A stretch of DNA of 6,131 nucleotides, taken from contig PXAW01000188.1 of NCBI GenBank assembly GCA_003567055.1, positions 1 to 6,131 on the forward strand. The letters run 5' to 3'. Below, piece after piece: positions 1-5,763 of this stretch (position 1 is its first letter; each line of letters opens with the position of its first letter). Position numbers and translations under genes: made by a program. A model generated the notes under the pieces. The model worked only from the letters and a program-made list of their open reading frames with translations, did not search any database and had not been told where the DNA came from. Origin of the DNA: Hyphomicrobiales bacterium (GTDB taxonomy: Bacteria > Pseudomonadota > Alphaproteobacteria > Rhizobiales > Beijerinckiaceae).

Positions 1-2
1 GC

Positions 3-767
3 TTCACCCTGGATCGCGCGATTACCGACGAGAGCGTTGCCTCGAATTACAACAATTTCTACGAATTCGGCTCCTCCAAGCGCGTCGCGGCGGCAGCGCG
101 GGCCCTCGAAATCCGGCCCTGGAGCATCGAGATCGACGGCCTCGTCGAGGAGCCGCGCACGATCGATATCGACAGGCTGATCCGCAGCGTCGATCTGGAA
201 GAGCGCCTTTATCGCTTCCGCTGTGTCGAGGCCTGGGCCATGGCCGTGCCCTGGACGGGTTTCGCGATGCGCGACCTGATCGCCATGGCGCGCCCGCTCT
301 CATCGGCGAAATACGTGGTGATGCAGACTTTCGAGGACAACACCATCGCGTCCGGCCAGCGCCAGGCCTGGTATCCATGGCCCTATACGGAGGGGCTGAC
401 CATGGAGGAAGCTACGCATGATCTGACGCTGATGGTCACCGGCATCTACGGCCAGCCCATCGCCAACCAGTTCGGCGCACCGTTGCGGCTGATCGTGCCG
501 TGGAAATACGGGTTCAAATCGATCAAGTCGATCGTGCGCATCAGCTTCACGGAGGAGCGCCCCGTATCCTTCTGGGAGGAGCTCGCCAGCCACGAATACG
601 GGTTCTGGGCCAATGTGAACCCGGAGGTTCCCCATCCGCGCTGGAGCCAGGCGAGCGAGCGCATGCTCGGCACCGACGAGCAGATTCCCACGCAGCTCTA
701 TAACGGCTACGGGGAAGAGGTCGCGCATCTCTATTCCGGCCTCGAAGACGAACGCCTCTTCGCCTGA
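3..767 (+). CDS. msrP: Protein-methionine-sulfoxide reductase catalytic subunit MsrP (5'-truncated by window edge)
   Basis: MsrP (formerly YedY) is a periplasmic molybdopterin enzyme that reduces methionine sulfoxide in envelope proteins, with electrons from the membrane haem protein MsrQ. The frame is open from base 3 and gives 254 residues ending in TGA. The fragment shows the family signature YNNFYEFG (residues 16-23), the RCVEAWAMAVPW block (73-84) whose Cys74 (codon 222-224) matches the molybdenum-ligand cysteine of the E. coli enzyme, WPYTEGL (126-132), the LIVPWKYGFKSIKSI block (163-177) and HPRWSQASER (211-220). Compared with the 334-residue E. coli precursor, about 70 N-terminal residues are missing, including the expected Tat signal peptide; they lie off the window. 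The gene converges with the efflux permease gene, the stops being 8 bases apart, so no msrQ follows directly. Identity is secure; partner and regulation cannot be seen. Confidence 0.95.
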   Translation, partial: FTLDRAITDESVASNYNNFYEFGSSKRVAAAARALEIRPWSIEIDGLVEEPRTIDIDRLIRSVDLEERLYRFRCVEAWAMAVPWTGFAMRDLIAMARPLSSAKYVVMQTFEDNTIASGQRQAWYPWPYTEGLTMEEATHDLTLMVTGIYGQPIANQFGAPLRLIVPWKYGFKSIKSIVRISFTEERPVSFWEELASHEYGFWANVNPEVPHPRWSQASERMLGTDEQIPTQLYNGYGEEVAHLYSGLEDERLFA

Positions 768-782
768 GGCGCCCTTCAGGCG
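761..782. terminator. Inverted repeat spanning both convergent stop codons, possible bidirectional terminator
   Basis: Bases 761-769 pair with 774-782 around a 4-base loop. There are seven perfect pairs outward from the stop codons, then one G-T wobble (on the + strand) and one more G-C pair. The TGA of msrP (765-767) is in the left arm and the TGA of the permease (776-778, minus strand) in the right arm; both genes end GCC TGA, which creates the symmetry. Neither side has a T-run, so a classical intrinsic terminator is not shown. It may still act as a transcript-end hairpin for both mRNAs. Confidence 0.4.
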
Positions 783-3700
783 GGTTGCGCCGCGTCCCCC
801 CTCGCTGCGGGGGACGGCGCAATGCCGGCCCGTTCCCGCCCGTGCGCCAGCATCAGCATGGCGGGCGTCAGCAGGAGCGTCAGCACGGTGGCGACAAGCA
901 GCCCGCCGACGATGGCGCTGGAGAGCTCCACCCACCATTGCGTGGAGGGCGCGCCGAACACCATCACCCTGCGGAAGAAATCGATATTCATGCCCAGCAC
1001 CATCGGCAGCAGGCCGAGCGCCGTGGTCAGCGAGGTGAGCACGACCGGGCGCAGGCGCTGGGCGCCGGTGCGCAGGATCGCATCATGCACGCCCAGCCCC
1101 TCGCGGCGCAGGACGTTGTAGGTGTCGATCAGCACGATGTTGTTGTTCACCACGATCCCCGCCAGCGCGATGATGCCGATCCCCCCCATGACGATGCCGA
1201 AGGGCCGCCCGGTGATGATCAGCCCGATCAGCACACCCGCGATCGAGAAGACGATGGCGCTCATCACGATCACGGCCTGGCGGAAGCTGTTGAACTGGGT
1301 GACCAGGATCAGGAACATCAGCGCAATGGCCGCCACGAAGGCGCCGGCAAGGAATTCCTGCGCCTCCGCCTGGTCCTGCGCCTCGCCGGCAAAGGACCAG
1401 TCGACGGCCTCCGGCAGATCCGCCGCCTCGAGCGCCGCGCGCAGGGCGCGGATGCGTTCATCCACCAGCAATCCGGGCGCGACGTCGGATTCGACGGCGA
1501 CCATGCGGCGCTGGTCGAGCCGCTGGAGCGAACCGGTGCGCGGCGCCGGCTCGAAGCTGACGAAATTGGTGATCGGGATCAGCCCCGTCTGCGTCGGCAC
1601 CCGCAGCCCCTGAAGCGCTTCGAGCGTACGGTCGCCGGCGGGGAAGCGCACGCGGATATCGACGGTGTCATCGGCGCTCTCGGGGCGAAAATCGGCGATG
1701 GTCACGCCTTGCGTGAGCAATTGCACCGCCTGGCCGAGCAGGCTGACATCGGCGCCGAAACGCGCGGCTTCGGAGCGGTTGACGTTGATGCGCCATTCGA
1801 TTCCGGGCAATGGCAGCGTGTCGGTGACATCGGTGAAGCCACCGAGCCGCGCCATCTCCGCCCGCACCTTCGCCACCGCATCGGCCCTGATCTGCGCATC
1901 CGCAGCGCGCATTTCGAGCCGCACGGGCTTGCCCTCGCCCGGCCCCATCGCCATCAGCCGCACCTGGAGCGTGATGCCGGGGAAATCCGCGGTCATGTCG
2001 CGGATATCCTGGGCGATATCGGCGGCGGGGCGGCGGGCATCCCAGTCGACCAGTTCGAGCTGGAGCGTGCCGATCAGCTCCGGATCGTCACGGGAATCGG
2101 CGAAGGAGCGGGCGATGACGCTGTCGATCTCGCCCATGGCGATCAGCCGCTCCTCCACCCGCCGCACCAGCGCGTCACGCTCATGCACCGAGAGATCGTC
2201 ACGGGCGCGCACCTGCACCTGGGCGAAATCCGGCTCGATATCGGGAAAGAACGAGACGCCCGCGCCGAGCTTGCCGTAGGCGGCGAAGGAGCCCAGCAGC
2301 AGGGCCATGGCCAGCAGCAGCGTGAGGCCGGGGCGGCGGATCGCGCGTTCGAGCAGCCGGATATAGTATCCTGCGAAACCATGCATGCGGCGCGGATCGC
2401 CGGTCTCGGCCTCGCGCAACTGCGCCTGCGCGGCGGCGCTCTGGACCCGCCGGCGCCCGATCAGCCCACCGGCGACGGGAATGAAGATCAGTGCCATGGC
2501 CAGCGAGGCGGTGAGCGTCAGGAGCACCGTGATCGGCAGGTATTTCATGAATTCGCCGACCACCCCGCCCCAGAACAGCAGCGGCACGAAGACGCTCAGC
2601 GTCGTCGCCGTCGAGGCGATGATCGGCCAGGCCATGCGCTTGGCCGCCGCACGATAGGCCTCGCGCGCCGGCTCGCCCTGTTGCAGCTTGCGATCGGCCA
2701 GCTCCGTGGTGACGATGGCGCCGTCGACGAGCATGCCGACGACGAGAATCAGCGCAAACAGCACCACCACGTTCATGGTGTAGCCCATCATCCACAGGGC
2801 CGCGACGCCGCCGAGGAAGGCGCCGGGAATGGCAAGGCCGACCAGCAGCGCGTTGCGCAGCCCGAGCGCCGCCACGATCACGATCATCACCAGGATCACG
2901 GCGGCGATGACGTTGGATTCGAGATCGCCCAGCATCTCGTGCACGTATTTCGAGATGTCGAGCGTGTAATCCACGCTGATATTGCCCGGCCACCCGGCCT
3001 CCATCGCATCGACCGCGCCGCGCACGCCGTCCACCGTCTCGATGATGTTGGCCGCCACCCGCTTCTTGACTTCGAGGGCGAGGGCCGGCTGCCCGTTGAT
3101 CCGCGCAAAGCCCTGCGGATCCTCGAAACTGCGCCGGACCGAGGCGACATCGGCGAAGGTCACCACGGTGCGGTCGCGCACGATCACGGGCATGTCGCGC
3201 ACATCCGCCTCGTCCTCGATCAGGCCCGGCACCTTGAGCACCACGCGCCCGGCCTGCGTCTCGATGGTGCCGGCGGCGATGAGGCGGTTGTTGCGCTCGA
3301 TCTGGCTGATCAGTTCCTCGAAGGTGATCTGGTAGGTCTCGAAGATGGTGGGATCGATCAGCACCTCGACGAGCTCGTCGCGCCGCCCGCCGATATCGAC
3401 CTCCAGCACCCCCTCGACACCCTCGATCGTATCGCGCAGGTCGCTCGCGACGCGGTTGAGGCTGCGCTCGGGGGCATTGCCGGAGACGATCACGGTGAGC
3501 ACCGGGAAGAGCGCGGTATTGACCTCGTTCACCGAGGGTTCGCGCGCATCCGCCGGCAGATCCGGGCGCACCTGGTCGACGGCCCGGCGCACCGAGGTGA
3601 GCGCCTCCTCGGCATCGAAACCCGGCTCGAATTCGAGCGTCACCGAAGCGCGCCCCTCGCTCGCCTGCGAGCGCATCTGGCGCAGGCCGGCAATGGTGCC

Positions 3701-3913
3701 GAGTTCGGTTTCGAGCGGCATCAGGAGCAGCCGCTCGCCATCCTCCGGCGAAATCCCGTCGAGGCCGGTGGTGATGTAGATCACCGGGATAGGCACTTCC
3801 GGCGTCGCCTCCTTGGGAATGGTCTGATAGGCGAAGGCTCCCAGCGCCAGGACCAGCGCCAGCAGGAAGAGCACCACGCGGGTGCGGGCGAAGGCGGCAT
3901 CGATCAGCATCAT
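776..3913 (-). CDS. RND-family efflux transporter permease subunit (AcrB-like, inner membrane)
   Basis: A complete 1045-residue resistance-nodulation-division permease. It is expected to act as a proton-driven trimer in the inner membrane, passing substrates to the adaptor encoded just upstream and to an outer-membrane channel. The layout is the family norm: one membrane helix (about 13-30), a large periplasmic loop, five or six helices (about 333-487), a cytoplasmic linker, a helix at about 528-546, a second periplasmic loop, then five helices (about 854-1022). RND signatures include IPKEATPEVPIP (32-43), NEVNTALFPVLTV (129-141), GMLVDGAIV (393-401), VTQFNSFRQAVIV (871-883), GIVVNNNIVLID (919-930) and RLRPVVLTSLTTALG (953-967). 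In transmembrane helix 4 the AcrB Asp-Asp pair is Asp397-Gly398, and the AcrB Lys940 position is Asn923. The start overlaps the adaptor stop as ATGA; the next codon is also ATG and lies 7 bases from a GGGAG, so the true start may be one codon later. Substrate is unknown. Confidence 0.95.
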   Translation of the reverse strand: MMLIDAAFARTRVVLFLLALVLALGAFAYQTIPKEATPEVPIPVIYITTGLDGISPEDGERLLLMPLETELGTIAGLRQMRSQASEGRASVTLEFEPGFDAEEALTSVRRAVDQVRPDLPADAREPSVNEVNTALFPVLTVIVSGNAPERSLNRVASDLRDTIEGVEGVLEVDIGGRRDELVEVLIDPTIFETYQITFEELISQIERNNRLIAAGTIETQAGRVVLKVPGLIEDEADVRDMPVIVRDRTVVTFADVASVRRSFEDPQGFARINGQPALALEVKKRVAANIIETVDGVRGAVDAMEAGWPGNISVDYTLDISKYVHEMLGDLESNVIAAVILVMIVIVAALGLRNALLVGLAIPGAFLGGVAALWMMGYTMNVVVLFALILVVGMLVDGAIVTTELADRKLQQGEPAREAYRAAAKRMAWPIIASTATTLSVFVPLLFWGGVVGEFMKYLPITVLLTLTASLAMALIFIPVAGGLIGRRRVQSAAAQAQLREAETGDPRRMHGFAGYYIRLLERAIRRPGLTLLLAMALLLGSFAAYGKLGAGVSFFPDIEPDFAQVQVRARDDLSVHERDALVRRVEERLIAMGEIDSVIARSFADSRDDPELIGTLQLELVDWDARRPAADIAQDIRDMTADFPGITLQVRLMAMGPGEGKPVRLEMRAADAQIRADAVAKVRAEMARLGGFTDVTDTLPLPGIEWRINVNRSEAARFGADVSLLGQAVQLLTQGVTIADFRPESADDTVDIRVRFPAGDRTLEALQGLRVPTQTGLIPITNFVSFEPAPRTGSLQRLDQRRMVAVESDVAPGLLVDERIRALRAALEAADLPEAVDWSFAGEAQDQAEAQEFLAGAFVAAIALMFLILVTQFNSFRQAVIVMSAIVFSIAGVLIGLIITGRPFGIVMGGIGIIALAGIVVNNNIVLIDTYNVLRREGLGVHDAILRTGAQRLRPVVLTSLTTALGLLPMVLGMNIDFFRRVMVFGAPSTQWWVELSSAIVGGLLVATVLTLLLTPAMLMLAHGRERAGIAPSPAARGDAAQPA
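787..820. repeat. GC-rich inverted repeat inside the 3' end of the permease gene
   Basis: Bases 787-792 pair with 815-820 and bases 795-800 pair with 809-814. This is 12 base pairs interrupted by a 2-base bulge (793-794) and closed by an 8-base loop (801-808). It lies within the last codons of the permease, in the poorly conserved Ala/Pro-rich C-terminal tail, and directly behind the msrP stop. It could fold in either transcript and help end or protect it, but no T-run follows on either strand. The pairing is visible; the role is inferred. Confidence 0.4.
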
Positions 3914-5208
3914 TCGGCTCCCGGTGACGGGATCGGCGCCCCGTCGGCGCCGAACAGATCCGAAGCCGGGCCGTCGGGATCGAGCGGGCTGAGCGCGGGC
4001 GCGTCATCCTGCTCCGCCTCAGGCGCCTGCGTAACGATTTCAGGCGCCTCGTCGGGGCGCGGCGGGGTGCGTTCATCGGGATGCGGGGTGACCCGGTCGC
4101 CTTCATTGACAAAGCCCTGGCCGATGGTGATCACCCGCGCGCTCTCGGGCAGGCCGGAGACATGGATGCCGTCGCTCTGGGCGCGCACGATCGAAACCGC
4201 CTGTTCGACCACGGTATCATCGTCATCCACCGTCTTCACGACGAGGCGCCCGTCCGTGGCCAGCGCCAGCGTGGCGGGGGAGAGGAAATGCGCCATGATT
4301 TCCTCGGTGGGGATGCGTACCTGCGCGCTGATTCCGGCGGGTATCGCGCTGTCGGGATTGTCCACCGCGATCTCGGCGGGAAAGGTCCGCGTACGCGGAT
4401 CGGCGGCGGCCCCGACGAAGCGGATCACGCCTTGTGCCGTCTCACCTGTGATGAACCGCACCTCGGCCGGCATGCCCGGGCGGATGCCGCGCAGGACCTG
4501 CTGCGGCACCTGGATCTCGACGCGCAGCGGATCGAGGTCGATCAGCCGTCCGACGGTCTCGCCGGCGGAGACGAATTCACCCGCTTCGATATCGAGATCA
4601 TCGAGGCGTCCGTCGAAACCGGCGCGGATTGCGGTATGGCGCTCGGCGCGGCGGGCGGAAACCAGCGCCGCCTCGGCAGCGGCGCGGGCGGTGCGGGCAT
4701 TGACGACGCGGTCGAGGGTGCCGGTACCGCGGTCGAGCAGGGTCTCGGCCTGGTCGAGCTCACGCTCGGCGCGTTCCAGCTCGGCCTGTGCCTGGGCACG
4801 GGCAGCCGCGCGCTCTTCGTCGTCGAACCGGGCGATGACGGTGCCCTCGGTGATATCGTCACCCCGTTGCACATCGAGCGCCACGATCTCGCCGGACATC
4901 TCGGCGCGCAAGACGGTATCGCGCGCCGGCAGCGCCTGCCCTTCCGCGATGAAGACCTGCTCCACCGGCGCGGCCTGCGATTCGCGCACCGAGACGGCGA
5001 CGGGCGCAACCGGCGCGTCACGCACGACCTGCTCTTCTTCCTCGGCGGGGAAGACGAAACCCGACCCCATCCACAGAACCAGCGCGAGGACGATCCCTGC
5101 CGCGATCCAGGTCGAGCGATCGGGGCGCGGGGATGGGGAATCTTGCGCGTCGTTTCCTTCCGAAGCAGGGTTTTCCGAAGCAGGCTTTTTCGGGGCGGGC
5201 TCTGCCAA
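3910..5208 (-). CDS. RND efflux periplasmic adaptor subunit (HlyD/AcrA-type membrane fusion protein)
   Basis: The adaptor links the RND permease to an outer-membrane channel in the periplasm. Numbered from the longest reading (TTG at 5256, 448 residues), it has a Pro/Ala/Glu-rich cytoplasmic leader (1-49), one membrane helix (50-69) with no lipobox cysteine, a lipoyl-like half motif (about 117-145), a short alpha-helical hairpin rich in Ala, Arg and Glu (about 146-208), the second lipoyl half (about 209-240), a beta-barrel (about 241-318), a membrane-proximal domain (to about 390), and an acidic proline-rich tail (391-448). It is the first gene of the operon and overlaps the permease by 4 bases. 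No ATG or GTG start exists ahead of the membrane helix. I prefer the TTG at 5208 (432 residues) because GGAG sits 8 bases upstream; the TTG at 5256 has no recognisable ribosome binding site. An in-frame stop at 5299-5301 rules out any longer form. The family is clear; the start is uncertain. Confidence 0.92.
   Translation of the reverse strand: MAEPAPKKPASENPASEGNDAQDSPSPRPDRSTWIAAGIVLALVLWMGSGFVFPAEEEEQVVRDAPVAPVAVSVRESQAAPVEQVFIAEGQALPARDTVLRAEMSGEIVALDVQRGDDITEGTVIARFDDEERAAARAQAQAELERAERELDQAETLLDRGTGTLDRVVNARTARAAAEAALVSARRAERHTAIRAGFDGRLDDLDIEAGEFVSAGETVGRLIDLDPLRVEIQVPQQVLRGIRPGMPAEVRFITGETAQGVIRFVGAAADPRTRTFPAEIAVDNPDSAIPAGISAQVRIPTEEIMAHFLSPATLALATDGRLVVKTVDDDDTVVEQAVSIVRAQSDGIHVSGLPESARVITIGQGFVNEGDRVTPHPDERTPPRPDEAPEIVTQAPEAEQDDAPALSPLDPDGPASDLFGADGAPIPSPGAE
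3918..3922 (-). promoter_or_regulatory. Ribosome binding site of the RND permease gene
   Basis: GGGAG on the minus strand lies inside the last adaptor codons. It is 4 bases from the first ATG (3913) and 7 bases from the second, adjacent ATG (3910). The spacing favours the second Met, while the 4-base ATGA overlap with the adaptor stop favours the first. Either way, translation is probably coupled to the adaptor. Confidence 0.5.
5158..5187. repeat. Two-copy 15-bp tandem repeat in the adaptor leader
   Basis: The 15-base unit at 5158-5172 is repeated at 5173-5187 with a single difference (5170 G against 5185 C). It is in frame and encodes the repeated peptide PASEN/PASEG (residues 25-34 of the longest adaptor reading) ahead of the membrane helix. 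It looks like a small in-frame duplication in a low-complexity leader. Confidence 0.8.
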
Positions 5209-5216
5209 GGCGGTAT

Positions 5217-5220
5217 CTCC
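5217..5220 (-). promoter_or_regulatory. Ribosome binding site supporting the inner TTG start of the adaptor
   Basis: GGAG on the minus strand (5220 down to 5217), followed by an 8-base spacer and TTG at 5208-5206. The alternative TTG at 5256-5254 is preceded by a C-rich stretch with no purine-rich anti-16S match. This favours the shorter adaptor by 16 residues. Confidence 0.5.
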
Positions 5221-5299
5221 GGATGCGGGGGCTGTCTGTGGATCGCGTGATGACAACGAGGGGTGCGCCAGGCTTTGATTTCGCGCAAGTCCCGGAAAC

Positions 5300-5325
5300 T
5301 ACGGGCGGGACGCATGAAAAGTTCC
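5300..5325 (-). promoter_or_regulatory. Weak candidate ECF-type promoter for the efflux operon
   Basis: On the minus strand GGAAC (5325-5321) is followed after 17 bases by CGTA (5303-5300). This resembles the GGAAC-N16/17-CGTT pattern of alphaproteobacterial general-stress (EcfG-type) promoters, with one mismatch in the -10 element. Transcription would begin roughly 35 bases before the outer TTG and 85 before the inner one. I saw no convincing housekeeping promoter for this operon, but a match this short can arise by chance. Confidence 0.22.
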
Positions 5326-5330
5326 CGGCC

Positions 5331-5358
5331 TTCCCACAAAGCCATACCGGGCTATGGT
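5331..5358 (+). promoter_or_regulatory. Weak candidate sigma-70-type promoter for the lrgA-lrgB operon
   Basis: TTCCCA (5331-5336) and TATGGT (5353-5358) are separated by 16 bases, giving a loosely matching -35/-10 pair upstream of the lrgA start. Transcription would begin near 5365, leaving a leader of about 36 bases with the ribosome binding site in it. Both boxes deviate from consensus. Confidence 0.25.
5342..5357. promoter_or_regulatory. Small palindrome overlapping the candidate lrgA promoter
   Basis: CCATA (5342-5346) and TATGG (5353-5357) form a perfect 5-base inverted repeat around a 6-base spacer. It overlaps the candidate -10 element, a position where a dimeric repressor could act. 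Related cid/lrg operons in Staphylococcus are controlled by dedicated regulators, but no regulator gene is in this window. The repeat is short enough to be chance. Confidence 0.25.
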
Positions 5359-5388
5359 GGTGTCGCGCCGTCCTGATACCCCGTCTGC

Positions 5389-5392
5389 GGAG
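5389..5392 (+). promoter_or_regulatory. Ribosome binding site of the lrgA-family gene
   Basis: GGAG lies 8 bases upstream of the ATG at 5401, a standard spacing that fixes the start of this small protein. Confidence 0.7.
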
Positions 5393-5400
5393 AACTCAAC

Positions 5401-5763
5401 ATGCTCGAAGCCGCGACCTGGCTCCTGATCTTTCAACTCGCCGGCGAGATCATCGCCCGCCTGACCGGTCTGCCGCTGCCCGGCCCGGTGCTCGGCATGG
5501 TCCTGCTCGTGATCGCCATGAGCCTGCGCCCGGCCCTGGCCGAGAAGCTGGGGGCCCTCGTCGACGGGCTTCTGGCCAATCTCGGCCTGCTCTTCGTGCC
5601 CGCCGGGGTGGGCGTGTCGATGCATCTGGGTCTGTTGCGGGCGGAATGGCTGCCCATCCTGGTGGCGCTGATCGGCAGCACCATTGCCGGTATCGTCGTC
5701 ACGGCGCTGGTCTATGACGCGCTCTCGCCGCAGGAGCGCGGGCAGGAGGACAAGCAGCCATGA
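5401..5763 (+). CDS. CidA/LrgA family membrane protein
   Basis: A complete 120-residue hydrophobic protein of the CidA/LrgA (YohJ) family, which pairs with an LrgB-type protein. Family signatures are LPLPGPVLGMVLL (24-36) and LLANLGLLFVPAGVGV (57-72). Four membrane helices are visible (about 5-20, 27-43, 61-80 and 85-106), followed by a short charged C-terminus. Staphylococcal CidA/LrgA were described as holin-like and antiholin-like; later work on relatives (Bacillus subtilis PftAB with pyruvate, the plant plastid LrgAB fusion PLGG1 with glycolate/glycerate) supports transport of small organic acids. I therefore favour a two-part carboxylate transporter, but the substrate cannot be read from sequence. 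The start has GGAG 8 bases upstream. The stop overlaps the start of the next gene as ATGA, and the operon diverges from the efflux operon. Confidence 0.93.
   Translation: MLEAATWLLIFQLAGEIIARLTGLPLPGPVLGMVLLVIAMSLRPALAEKLGALVDGLLANLGLLFVPAGVGVSMHLGLLRAEWLPILVALIGSTIAGIVVTALVYDALSPQERGQEDKQP
5744..5749 (+). promoter_or_regulatory. Ribosome binding site of the lrgB-family gene
   Basis: AGGAGG lies 10 bases upstream of the ATG at 5760, inside the last codons of the lrgA-family gene. It supports the overlapping ATG as the start and coupled translation of the pair. Confidence 0.65.

Noticed and set aside
300..938. Open frame on the minus strand across msrP and the permease tail
   Set aside because: It runs antisense to the clearly conserved MsrP sequence, crosses the gene junction, and gives an Arg/Gly/Ala-rich product without recognisable motifs.
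2199..4112. Second long minus-strand frame overlapping the permease in another register
   Set aside because: The product is extremely Arg/Ala-rich, typical of an out-of-frame reading in GC-rich DNA, and it overlaps the true permease frame over nearly its whole length.
785..5278. A very long open frame (about 1497 codons) on the plus strand, antisense to both the permease and the adaptor
   Set aside because: Over the permease its codons are in exact register with the sense codons, so its stops would be sense TTA, CTA and TCA, codons this GC-rich genome avoids. Its product is rich in His, Asp, Gly, Arg and Gln with no recognisable domain, while the minus-strand frames encode clear RND and adaptor proteins. 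It is a codon-bias shadow.
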